Assembly (NCBI GenBank): GCA_035651155.1
Contig: DASRGG010000027.1
Location: forward strand, 1-64,000
Length of the DNA: 64,000 nt
From: CF-39 sp035651155
GTDB lineage: Bacteria; Chloroflexota; Limnocylindria; P2-11E
Reading direction: 5' to 3'
Below the pieces are notes generated by a model. That model had not been told where the DNA came from. It did no database searches and saw nothing but the letters and a program-made list of their open reading frames with translations. A program made the position numbers and the translations under genes. This document shows, piece by piece, positions 15,898-23,127 of this stretch. Each line of letters begins with the position of its first letter. Positions within the stretch are counted from its first letter, which is position 1.

Positions 15898-16699
15898 GCG
15901 CGTGCGCCATACGCACCGCGCGAGCGGCGGCGCGCACGTCGTGCACGCGGATGAGCTCCGCGCCGGCGAACGCGGCGATGGCGACGCACGCGAGGGTCCC
16001 CTCGAGCCGCTCCTCCACCGGCAGATCCAGCGCGCCGCCGATGAAGCTCTTGCGCGACGGCCCCACGAGGAGCGGCAGCGGCGCGAGGCGCCGGCGGAGT
16101 TCGGCCGTGCGCGCGAGGAGCGCGAGGCTCGACGCCGCCGGCTTGCCGAAGCCGAGCCCGGGATCGGCGATGAGGCGCCCCTCGTCGACGCCCGCGCGGC
16201 GCGCGACGTCCGCGAGCCGTTCGATCTCGCGGACGACGTCCTCGACGGGATCGCCGCTCTCGGCGATCCCGCGGTCGCGGACCGTGTGACCGTTGTGCGT
16301 GAGCACGAGCCAGGCACCGTGCCGCGCCGCGACCGGCGCGAGGCGCTCGTCGCGAAGTCCCGAGACGTCGTTCACGATGGTCGCGCCGATGCCGAGCGCG
16401 GCGTCGGCGACGTCGGCCTTCATCGTGTCGATGGAGAGCGGCACCCCGATCTTCCCGGCAAGGGCGCGCAGGACGGGCAGCACCCGCGCGAGCTCGACCT
16501 CGAGCGGTACGGGCGCCGCGCCCGGCCGCGTGGACTCGCCGCCGACATCGATGACGGCGGCGCCGTCGGCGACGTCGCGAACCGCACGGGCGGCGAGCAG
16601 AGCGGGCTCGAACGGGACACCATCGCCACTGAATGAGTCGGGGGTCGCGTTGAGTATGGCCATGACGGCCGGCGGAGCGCCGAAGCGGAGCACCGACAC
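15875..16699 (-). CDS. folP: dihydropteroate synthase
   Basis: A 274-aa DHPS that condenses hydroxymethyldihydropterin pyrophosphate with p-aminobenzoate. The motifs are MAILNATPDSFSGDG (pterin/phosphate loop), DVGGESTRPGA, SIDTMKADVADAAL, ATIVNDVSG, LIADPGLGFGK and GPSRKSF. I place the start at GTG 16699, because a short segment ahead of the MAILN strand (LRFGAPPAV) matches the family. The inner ATG at 16663 is the latest possible start. In both cases the 5' end overlaps the divergently transcribed folC. Confidence 0.93.
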   Translation of the reverse strand: MSVLRFGAPPAVMAILNATPDSFSGDGVPFEPALLAARAVRDVADGAAVIDVGGESTRPGAAPVPLEVELARVLPVLRALAGKIGVPLSIDTMKADVADAALGIGATIVNDVSGLRDERLAPVAARHGAWLVLTHNGHTVRDRGIAESGDPVEDVVREIERLADVARRAGVDEGRLIADPGLGFGKPAASSLALLARTAELRRRLAPLPLLVGPSRKSFIGGALDLPVEERLEGTLACVAIAAFAGAELIRVHDVRAAARAVRMAHALSAAAPG

Positions 16700-17996
16700 A
16701 GTATCGGCAGGATCCGCCGAGGCCCTCGAATGGCTGTACGCCTTCGCGGATCTCGAGCGGGGCGTCGGGTGGAATCCGCGCTCCAGTCCCCGGCTCGACT
16801 GGAATCTCCGCCGGACGCGGATCCTCCTCGACCTGGCGGATGCCCCCGATCGCCGGATGGTCTGCGTCCTCGTCGGCGGCACGAAGGGAAAGGGCTCGAC
16901 CGCCGCGATCCTCGCCAGGCTCCTCGCGGCCTCGGGCATCACGGCCGGGCTCTACACCAAACCGCACCTGCAGAGCTACCGCGAGCGCATCCGCGTCGAC
17001 GGCGCCGCGATCGGCCCGGCTGAGCTCGCCGACGGTGTCGCGCGCCTGCGCCCCCGCGTCGCGCGTCTCGCCGCGCTCGCGCCCACGGCCGGCGCGCCGA
17101 CGACGTTCGAGCTCACGACCGCGCTCGCGCTCGAGCAGTTCGCCGCGAAGGGGTGCACCGTCGCGGTGGTCGAGGTCGGGCTCGGCGGGCGGCTCGACGC
17201 GACGAACGCGATCGATCCGCACGTGAGCGTGATCACGCCGATCAGCCACGACCACACGCGCATCCTGGGCAGCCGGCTGCGCGACATCGCCTCGGAGAAG
17301 GCGGGCATCCTGCGGCCGGGACGAGTCGCCGTGATCGCGCCGCAGCCCGCCGAAGCGCAGCGCGTGCTCCTCGCGGCGTGCGAACGCGTGGCGAGCCAGC
17401 CGCGGACGGTCCGGGCGCTGTCCGCCCGCGAGGCGGCGCGTCTCGGTCTCGCGCTGCCCGGCGCGCATCAGCGCGTGAACGCGGCCGCCGCCCTCGCCGC
17501 GGCACGCGCGCTCGGCGAGCACGGCGTACCGGTGAAGGAAGACGCGATCGGCGACGCGCTTCGCCCGTTGCGCTGGCCCGGTCGCTTCGAAGTGATCGCA
17601 GGATCGCCGACCGTCGTGCTCGACGGAGCGCACAACGACGGATCGGCCGCGGCGCTCGCCGCGACGCTGCGCCACGAGCTCCGCGGGCGGCGGGTCAGAT
17701 TCGTGCTCGGCCTGATGCAGGACAAGGACGCGCGCGCCGTCGTGCGCGCGCTGCTGCCGCTCGCGGCGTCGATCGACGCCACCCGCCCGCCCGGCGTCCG
17801 CGGCCTCGACCCGCGCGCGATCGCGCGACTCGCGCGCGGCGTTCCCGTGCGCGCGCACGACGAGATCGTCGACGCGCTCGCGGCCGCCCGCGCCGACGCG
17901 GGGACGCGGGATGTCGTCTGCGTGACGGGATCCCTCGCGCTCGTCGGCCGCGCGCGCGACGTGCTCGGCCTGCCGGTCGCCGAGCGGCTCTGGTGA
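16662..17996 (+). CDS. folC: dihydrofolate synthase / folylpolyglutamate synthase
   Basis: A 444-aa Mur-ligase-type enzyme that adds glutamate to dihydropteroate and then lengthens the tail. It shows EALEWLYAFADLERG at the N-terminus, the P-loop VGGTKGKGSTAAIL, TKPHLQSYRERIRV, VEVGLGGRLDATNAI, ISHDHTRILG and the C-terminal DGAHNDGS. No ATG, GTG or TTG lies between ATG 16662 and the EALEW motif, so the start must be 16662 (or 16656). It therefore overlaps the divergent folP: the folC ATG and the inner folP ATG share the sequence CATG. Confidence 0.94.
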   Translation: MTAGGAPKRSTDTVSAGSAEALEWLYAFADLERGVGWNPRSSPRLDWNLRRTRILLDLADAPDRRMVCVLVGGTKGKGSTAAILARLLAASGITAGLYTKPHLQSYRERIRVDGAAIGPAELADGVARLRPRVARLAALAPTAGAPTTFELTTALALEQFAAKGCTVAVVEVGLGGRLDATNAIDPHVSVITPISHDHTRILGSRLRDIASEKAGILRPGRVAVIAPQPAEAQRVLLAACERVASQPRTVRALSAREAARLGLALPGAHQRVNAAAALAAARALGEHGVPVKEDAIGDALRPLRWPGRFEVIAGSPTVVLDGAHNDGSAAALAATLRHELRGRRVRFVLGLMQDKDARAVVRALLPLAASIDATRPPGVRGLDPRAIARLARGVPVRAHDEIVDALAAARADAGTRDVVCVTGSLALVGRARDVLGLPVAERLW

Positions 17997-18009
17997 GGGT
18001 CCGGCTCGG

Positions 18010-18015
18010 TACTCT
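18010..18015 (+). promoter_or_regulatory. TACTCT -10 for folB copy 2
   Basis: TACTCT ends 6 nt before the GTG start at 18022, with no ribosome site between. It fits the leaderless pattern seen at many starts in this window. Confidence 0.45.
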
Positions 18016-18021
18016 CGTTCC

Positions 18022-18384
18022 GTGACCGAAGGCGTCATCGAGATCCGCGGCCTGCGCTGCCGCGGACGGCAGGGCACGAGCGAAGCGGAGCGCGCGGAAG
18101 AGCAGGACTACGTCGTGGACGTATGGGTGCGCGCGGACGTCGCGCGTGCCATCGAGAAGGACGACGTCGCCTTCGCTACCGACATCAGCCGGATCGCCGA
18201 GACGGTGCGCGCCGCCATCTCGGAGCGGCCGCGCGCGCTCGTCGAGCGCACGACGCACGACGTGGCGCGCGCGCTGCTCGAGCGGTTCCGCGAGGTGAGC
18301 GAGGCGCGGGTCAAGGTGACCAAGCCGCGTCCGGCCGGGCTCGACGCGGATGCCGAGGCCGTCGAGATCACGCTGCGACGATGA
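18022..18384 (+). CDS. folB: dihydroneopterin aldolase, copy 2
   Basis: A 120-aa FolB paralogue: IEIRGLRCRGRQGTSEAERAEEQ has the Glu-bearing loop but Gln instead of the His of GxHG, and VKVTKPRPAGLD retains the catalytic Lys. A longer central helix region (DISRIAETVRAAI) is present that copy 1 lacks. Either copy could be the main aldolase, or one may have epimerase or other pterin activity. GTG 18022 starts after the folC stop. The HAD hydrolase follows with an ATGA overlap, so the two form one transcription unit. Confidence 0.87.
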   Translation: MTEGVIEIRGLRCRGRQGTSEAERAEEQDYVVDVWVRADVARAIEKDDVAFATDISRIAETVRAAISERPRALVERTTHDVARALLERFREVSEARVKVTKPRPAGLDADAEAVEITLRR

Positions 18385-19040
18385 TCCGCGCGCTCGTCTT
18401 CGACTTCGACGGCCTCATCCTCGACACCGAGATGCCCGCGTATCAGGCGTGGGCGGAGATCTTCACGGAGCACGGCGTCGAGCTGTCGCGCGACCGCTGG
18501 CATGACTACATCGGGCGCGAGGGCGGCTGGTTCGACGTCTACGGGCACCTCGAGGAGCTGCTCGGCCGGCCCGTCGACCGCGACGCGCTGAAGGCGCGGC
18601 GCGCGGTCCGGCGCGACGAGCTCATCGCCGCGAACGCGATGCTGCATGGCGTCGCGGGTCTCTTCCGCGAGGCCAAGCTGCGCGGCCTGAAGGTCGGCAT
18701 CGCCTCGAGCTCCGGGCGCGATTGGGTCTGCGGCCATCTCGAGCGCCTCGAATTCATGGAGGGCTGGGACGCGATCGTGTGCCGCGACGACGTCGAGCAC
18801 GCCAAGCCCGCACCCGACCTGTACCTGCGCGCCGCGGAGCTCCTCGGCGTCGCGCCTTGCGAGGCCGTGGCCCTCGAGGACTCGCCGAACGGCGTCCGCG
18901 CGGCGAAGGCTGCGGGCCTCTTCTGCGTCGCGGTGCCGAATCCGCTCACGGAAGGGCTCGACCTCACACAGGCGGACCTGCGCCTCTCGTCGCTCGCGGA
19001 GCTTTCGATGGGCGAGCTCATCCGCCGTCTCGCCAGATAG
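18381..19040 (+). CDS. HAD-superfamily hydrolase (beta-phosphoglucomutase-like)
   Basis: A 219-aa HAD subfamily IA phosphatase/mutase. Motif I is VFDFDGLILDTE (nucleophile Asp and acid/base Asp), motif II is GIASSSGR, motif III includes the Lys of HAKPAPDLYLRAAELLG, and motif IV is ALEDSPNGVRAAKAAG. It has the small alpha-helical cap (type C1) of PGMB-like enzymes. Coupling to folB could point to dephosphorylating a pterin intermediate, such as dihydroneopterin phosphate. Sugar phosphates are the family default. The ATGA overlap with folB supports co-translation. Confidence 0.88.
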   Translation: MIRALVFDFDGLILDTEMPAYQAWAEIFTEHGVELSRDRWHDYIGREGGWFDVYGHLEELLGRPVDRDALKARRAVRRDELIAANAMLHGVAGLFREAKLRGLKVGIASSSGRDWVCGHLERLEFMEGWDAIVCRDDVEHAKPAPDLYLRAAELLGVAPCEAVALEDSPNGVRAAKAAGLFCVAVPNPLTEGLDLTQADLRLSSLAELSMGELIRRLAR

Positions 19041-19061
19041 GACGCCGCGGCGGACATGAAG

Positions 19062-19096
19062 AAAACGGCGGTCCCGCGTGATGCGGGACCGCCGTT
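19062..19096 (-). terminator. strong intrinsic terminator for yceI
   Basis: A perfect 14-bp stem (19064-19077 paired with 19083-19096) with a 5-nt loop (gtgat). Read on the minus strand it is followed by TTTTCTTC, a canonical Rho-independent terminator placed 20 bp after the YceI stop codon. On the plus strand the stem could also end folB/HAD transcription, though without a U-tract. Confidence 0.85.
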
Positions 19097-19116
19097 CCGC
19101 GTGAAGAGGGGACCGC

Positions 19117-19665
19117 TTAGGCCGCGAGCCCGCGGGTCTTCGCGGTCGACTCGTCGAGCGCCTGGACATCGACCTCGATCTTCACCTTCTCCGACACGAG
19201 CACGCCGTTCGGGACGGGCATGTTCCAGGTCAGACCGAAGTCCGTCCGGTCGATCGTCGCGGTGGCGTTCGCGCCGAGGTGCTGTCCGCCCTGCGCGTCC
19301 ACGCCGATCCCGAGGAGCTCGATGTCGAAGCTCACCGGACGGGTGACGTCACGGATCGTGAGGTCGCCGCTCGCGGTGTAGCGGCCCTCGCCCTTCGGGA
19401 AGATCGCATTGCTCTTGAACGTGATGACCGGGTGCTTCTCCGCGTCGAAGAAGTCGGCCGAGCGGAGGTGGCCGTCACGCTTCGGGTCCCCCGTGTCGAT
19501 CGCGCTGACGTCGACGGCGATCTCGAAGTCGGCCTTCTCGGGCTGCTTCGGATCGAGCTCGAGCTTGCCCGTGACCTTTCCGAGCCGTCCGCGGACCGTG
19601 CTGACCATCATGTGCTTCACCGCGAAGCCGACCTGTGAATGCGATGGATCGATGTACCAGAACAT
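19117..19665 (-). CDS. YceI-family polyprenyl-binding/lipocalin-like protein
   Basis: A 182-aa YceI-domain protein covering the whole family length: YIDPSHSQVGFAVKHMMVSTVRGRL at the start, DVSAIDTGDPKRDGHLRSADFFDAEKHP, FKSNAIF, GDLTIRDVTRPVSFDIELLG, and IDRTDFGLTWNMP at the end. YceI proteins form a beta-barrel that binds isoprenoid or fatty amide ligands. There is no signal peptide, so it is probably cytoplasmic. ATG 19665 has GAGGGG 6 nt upstream. It is divergent from a MarR regulator, a common pairing, and is likely repressed through the palindrome at 19712-19721. Confidence 0.92.
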   Translation of the reverse strand: MFWYIDPSHSQVGFAVKHMMVSTVRGRLGKVTGKLELDPKQPEKADFEIAVDVSAIDTGDPKRDGHLRSADFFDAEKHPVITFKSNAIFPKGEGRYTASGDLTIRDVTRPVSFDIELLGIGVDAQGGQHLGANATATIDRTDFGLTWNMPVPNGVLVSEKVKIEVDVQALDESTAKTRGLAA

Positions 19666-19702
19666 GTGTTCCCCTCTTTTGCCGCTCTTGCGGATTTGTT
19701 GC

Positions 19703-19721
19703 TGGTACAATCAACTAGTTG
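19703..19721 (+). promoter_or_regulatory. extended -10 promoter and palindromic operator of marR
   Basis: TGgTACAAT (19703-19711) is an extended -10, and the expected transcription start falls at about 19718-19719. The perfect palindrome CAACTAGTTG (19712-19721) immediately follows it and contains the TTG initiation codon. A MarR dimer bound here would block its own leaderless start and could affect the divergent yceI promoter. Confidence 0.6.
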
Positions 19722-20186
19722 CCTACGCAATCTATTCCACGGACGAAGCGGCGCCTGTCCGAGGCCGAGATCAGGGCCTGGGAGGCCTTCCTCCGCGCCT
19801 ATGCCGCGACATCGCACGCACTCGAGCGCGAAGCTGAGAGCCGGGGCGGTCTCGCGATCGGGGACCACTTCGTCCTCGTCCAGATCGCGCGCGGGCCGGA
19901 GACCGGGATGCGCCCGACGGAGCTGGCGGAGCGCGCGCTCCTCACCAAGAGCGGCGTGACCCGCGCCGTGGACCGGCTCGAACGCGCCGACCTCGTCGCG
20001 CGGATCGACTGCCCCACCGATGGCCGCGGATCGCACGTGATCCTGACCGTCAAGGGCCGCCGCCTCCTCCGCCGCGCGGCGCCCGGGCACATGCGGGCGA
20101 TCGCGAAGCACTTCGCCGACCCCCTCTCGCCACACGAGCTCGCGGTCCTCACGACCGCGCTGGAGCGCGTCGCGACGACGGCGTAG
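19719..20186 (+). CDS. MarR-family transcriptional regulator
   Basis: A 155-aa winged-helix regulator: recognition region GMRPTELAERALLTKSGVTRAVDRLERADLVAR, followed by the wing (CPTDGRGSHVILTVKGRRLL). The only possible start is TTG 19719: an in-frame TAG directly precedes it (19716-19718), and no ATG/GTG occurs in the following 30 codons. The mRNA is probably leaderless, since the TACAAT box ends 7 nt before the TTG. It is divergent from yceI and is presumably its ligand-responsive repressor. Confidence 0.9.
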   Translation: MPTQSIPRTKRRLSEAEIRAWEAFLRAYAATSHALEREAESRGGLAIGDHFVLVQIARGPETGMRPTELAERALLTKSGVTRAVDRLERADLVARIDCPTDGRGSHVILTVKGRRLLRRAAPGHMRAIAKHFADPLSPHELAVLTTALERVATTA

Positions 20187-20232
20187 TCAAGGGCGGGCCG
20201 ATGTCGCTCCCGAAGATCTCGGGAGGTGCTCG

Positions 20233-20526
20233 ATGGACAAGCTCGTCCTCGCGATCAGCGCGGAGAACGCCGACGCGCTGCTCGACGGAAGCCGCGACAG
20301 CGATCACCGCACGCTGCCGCCCGCGCGGCTCCCGGCGAAGGCCTACCTCGCCGTCGTCGGCACCGGCTCCGTCGTGGGCGAGTGCGTGCTCGGCGAACGG
20401 AGCGGTCGCACCAAGGACGGCTGGACGCTCCCGGTGCGCGACGCGCGCCGCTATCGCCGTCCGAAGCCGATCGGCGACTACGGCCTGACGAAGATCCCGC
20501 GCAGCTTCCGCTACCTCGATGACTGA
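20233..20526 (+). CDS. small PUA/ASCH-like domain protein
   Basis: A 97-aa protein with ATG 20233 behind GGGAGGTG. The pattern ISAENADALLDGSRDSDHRTLPP, then AYLAVVGTGSVVGECVLGE, looks like an ASCH/EVE (PUA-superfamily) beta-barrel in which a modified nucleotide or RNA is bound. The match is by eye only. It ends with the basic stretch DARRYRRPKPIGDYGLTKIPRSFRYL. It stands alone downstream of marR. No catalytic residues can be assigned. Confidence 0.6.
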   Translation: MDKLVLAISAENADALLDGSRDSDHRTLPPARLPAKAYLAVVGTGSVVGECVLGERSGRTKDGWTLPVRDARRYRRPKPIGDYGLTKIPRSFRYLDD

Positions 20527-20568
20527 CCGTCTTCGGGCCCGCGAACGGAGCAGCCGAAGGCGGCGAAG

Positions 20569-20901
20569 TCAGTTCGCGTGCCGCCAGGAGAAGGTCACGT
20601 GCTTGATGAGGCCGCCTTCTGTCTCGAACGTCCACGTGCTGTAGTTCGCGAACTGCCCCGGCGCGCGCGTGAGGCCGCGCAGGATGACCGTGTTCCCGCG
20701 CGTCTCGTGCTCTCGGATGCGCCGCACGAACGACGGCGCCGAGCGCACCAGGCGCCGGGCGCCTTCCTTCCCCTGGAGCTCGGGGTCGCCGCCGGGCAGC
20801 TCGATCTGAACGTCCTCCGCGCAGACGCTCGCGGCGCGCTCGGCGTCGCGCGTCTCCAGAGCGTCCATGAAGGTGCGGGCAGCCTCTAACGGATCGGGCA
20901 C
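20569..20901 (-). CDS. SnoaL/NTF2-like small protein
   Basis: A 110-aa cone-fold protein: LEAARTFMDALETRDAERAASVCAEDVQIELPGG is the classic SnoaL-like start, and the rest (RGNTVILRGLTRAPG, then HVTFSWRH) gives the beta-sheet. Such proteins can be polyketide cyclases, isomerases or simple ligand binders; no active-site pair is convincing here. The GTG start at 20901 is preceded by CATAAT ending 7 nt upstream and no ribosome site. It is divergent from the PD40 protein with overlapping -10 boxes. Confidence 0.75.
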   Translation of the reverse strand: MPDPLEAARTFMDALETRDAERAASVCAEDVQIELPGGDPELQGKEGARRLVRSAPSFVRRIREHETRGNTVILRGLTRAPGQFANYSTWTFETEGGLIKHVTFSWRHAN

Positions 20902-20907
20902 AGGGGT

Positions 20908-20914
20908 GATTATG
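20908..20914. promoter_or_regulatory. overlapping divergent -10 elements
   Basis: On the plus strand GATTAT (20908-20913) ends 6 nt before GTG 20920. On the minus strand CATAAT (20909-20914) ends 7 nt before GTG 20901. The two boxes are the two strands of the same 7 bp, so only one polymerase can bind at a time. Confidence 0.5.
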
Positions 20915-20919
20915 TAGAC

Positions 20920-23127
20920 GTGCGGCAGGCCCGCGGGCTGCTCCCGTACGCCGCGTTCGCCGTCCTCATCGTCGGCGCGACGGTCGTCGCGCTCGTGCTC
21001 ACGACGCTCTCCGGCCCCGCCGCCGCGCCACGGGCGTCCTCCCCCGGCCCCTCGGCCGTGCCGACGGCGGCGGCGCGCCCGGCGACTGACCTTTCGACGG
21101 CGGGCCGCCTCGCGTACTGGCGCTCGGAGGCCAACCGCGACTACCTCCTCTGGCTGGCCAACGCGGACAACTCCCGTCGCAGATCGGTGGCAAAGGCCGA
21201 CGATCCCCAGGCCATCTCGCGCACGAAGTGGTCGCTCGACGGCGGCTCCGTCGCCTACGTCGAGAGCGGCGTGCGGCTCGTGGTCGTGCGCGTCGACGGC
21301 GTCGCGACGTCGTACACCCTCGCTCCCGAGCTGCGCGCGGACGGGTACCGGATCGTCGACCACCGCTTCTCGCCGAGCGGGGCGCGCATCGCGGCGACCG
21401 TCCAGCGCGTGAATGGCTCCCAGAGCGACGTCTACGTGAGCGCGGCCGGCGGCGTGTGGACGCGCCTCACGACGACCGAGGACGTGCTCGCCGCCGACTG
21501 GATCTCGGAGGACGAGCTGCTCGTGCAGACGACGGGTGGCATCGTCGGGCGGCTGCGCGCGAGCGGTCGCGATCAGCTCCGCCCGCTCACCGGCCTGCCG
21601 GCGGCCACGCCGATCATCGGCGAGGACGGCCGCGTGTACTTCCTCTCCGGGCGCGTCTCGGGGTTCGCCGGCTCGAGCGAGACGCTCGTCTTCGCCGCAT
21701 CGTCGAGCGTGTGGAGCATGACCGTCGACGGTGAGGATCTGCGCCGCGAGAAGGTGCTCGAGACGGACAGCTTCCGTCTCGACGGTCAGTGGCCGGGCGG
21801 GTACCTCCTGCATCGTGGCGCGAATCCCGCACAGGTCGCCGTCGGCATCACGGCACAGCTTCCGCAGGTCGTGCAGCCGATCGAGCTGCCGACGAACGCC
21901 GGCCTCATCGAGCGGATCCAGGTCTCGCCGGACCACCGCTTCGCGATCGGATTCGCCGGGACGAACCTCGTGCGCGTCGACCTGACCGCGAGCGGCGGCG
22001 TCGCGAGCGCGGTCGTGCTGCTCGGCTCGGTCAACCAGGGCGATGCGTGGTTCCCGCGCGCCGCCGCGCTCGCGCACGTGACGCCCGCGAAGGTCGACGT
22101 GCCCGCGGCGCGGTACGTCTTCGCGCTCGGCGGTCACCTGTGGACGATGGGTCCGGACGGGCAGCCCGCGCTGCTGCGCGCGGGCAACGCCAACGCGCAG
22201 ACGCTGCGCCGCTTCCTGCTCCCGCCGGCGAAATGGTCTCCCGCGGGCGACCGCGTCCTGACGCTCGAGAGCCTCGCGCCGGGCGCGTCCGCGTTCCAGC
22301 TCATCCCCGTGACGATCGCCCGCGACGGCGCGGTCCGGCGCTACACGACGCCGTCATCGGTCGGCACGACCATCACGTGGTCGCCCGATGGATCGCGGTT
22401 CGCGGTCACCGCGCTGCCGGCCGCGACGGCGGATCCGGCGGTGCTCGCGAGCGATCTCACGATCTCGCTCATCGACTCGTCCTCGGGCGCCGCCACCTCG
22501 ACGATCCCGGGCCGCGAGGCGTCCTGGACGCGCGCCGGCGTGATCGTGCTGACCAACGGCACGGTGCGGCCCGGCGACCGCGCGCGTGACGACCAGGCCA
22601 TCGAGCTCTGGGCGAACAACGGGCAGAAGGTGCAGGTCACGACGATCGCGAAGCTCGTGGCCGATCCACGGGCGCAGGCGCCGGCGAGCTCGCGCGGCAA
22701 CACCCAGGCCGGGACGCTGACCGCGTCGCCCGACGGTGCGTACGCCGGCCTGCACCTGCTCTTCCTCAACAGCTCCGGGAGCTACGCGTCCGTCTTCGCG
22801 GTCGTGCGCACGCGCGACGGCACACCGACGGTCATCCTCGCGGGCGACACCGTGAGCGACGAGGCGTGGGCGCCGGGCGGCCGCCTCGTCGGCTACACGC
22901 TCACGACGCTCCAGGCGAACGCCGCGCCGCGGCAGCGCGCGATCGTGCGCGACGCGGAGACCGGCGACGTGGTGCAGGAGCTCGAGGGACGCTTCGCGGG
23001 ATGGTCGCCGGATGCGGCGTGGACGTACCTCGCGCGGCCGGAAGGGCTCTTCGCGCGCCGCCTCGCGGGCGGCGACCCGGTGCGCTTCTCGCCCTACGGC
23101 GTGGTCGTGTCCGTCACGAAGCCGTAG
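20920..23127 (+). CDS. membrane-anchored PD40/TolB-like beta-propeller protein
   Basis: A 735-aa protein with a single N-terminal helix (YAAFAVLIVGATVVALVLTT), a Pro/Ala-rich linker, then repeated PD40-type blades. Recognisable blade motifs include KWSLDGGSVAYVES, RFSPSGARIAATV, KWSPAGDRVLTLES, TWSPDGSRFAVTAL and GWSPDAAWTYLARP. It is anchored in the membrane with a large extracytoplasmic propeller, probably for protein or glycan binding. No enzymatic domain is evident. It is divergent from the SnoaL-like gene and overlaps the convergent LLM gene's 3' end by 14 bp. Confidence 0.85.
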   Translation: MRQARGLLPYAAFAVLIVGATVVALVLTTLSGPAAAPRASSPGPSAVPTAAARPATDLSTAGRLAYWRSEANRDYLLWLANADNSRRRSVAKADDPQAISRTKWSLDGGSVAYVESGVRLVVVRVDGVATSYTLAPELRADGYRIVDHRFSPSGARIAATVQRVNGSQSDVYVSAAGGVWTRLTTTEDVLAADWISEDELLVQTTGGIVGRLRASGRDQLRPLTGLPAATPIIGEDGRVYFLSGRVSGFAGSSETLVFAASSSVWSMTVDGEDLRREKVLETDSFRLDGQWPGGYLLHRGANPAQVAVGITAQLPQVVQPIELPTNAGLIERIQVSPDHRFAIGFAGTNLVRVDLTASGGVASAVVLLGSVNQGDAWFPRAAALAHVTPAKVDVPAARYVFALGGHLWTMGPDGQPALLRAGNANAQTLRRFLLPPAKWSPAGDRVLTLESLAPGASAFQLIPVTIARDGAVRRYTTPSSVGTTITWSPDGSRFAVTALPAATADPAVLASDLTISLIDSSSGAATSTIPGREASWTRAGVIVLTNGTVRPGDRARDDQAIELWANNGQKVQVTTIAKLVADPRAQAPASSRGNTQAGTLTASPDGAYAGLHLLFLNSSGSYASVFAVVRTRDGTPTVILAGDTVSDEAWAPGGRLVGYTLTTLQANAAPRQRAIVRDAETGDVVQELEGRFAGWSPDAAWTYLARPEGLFARRLAGGDPVRFSPYGVVVSVTKP

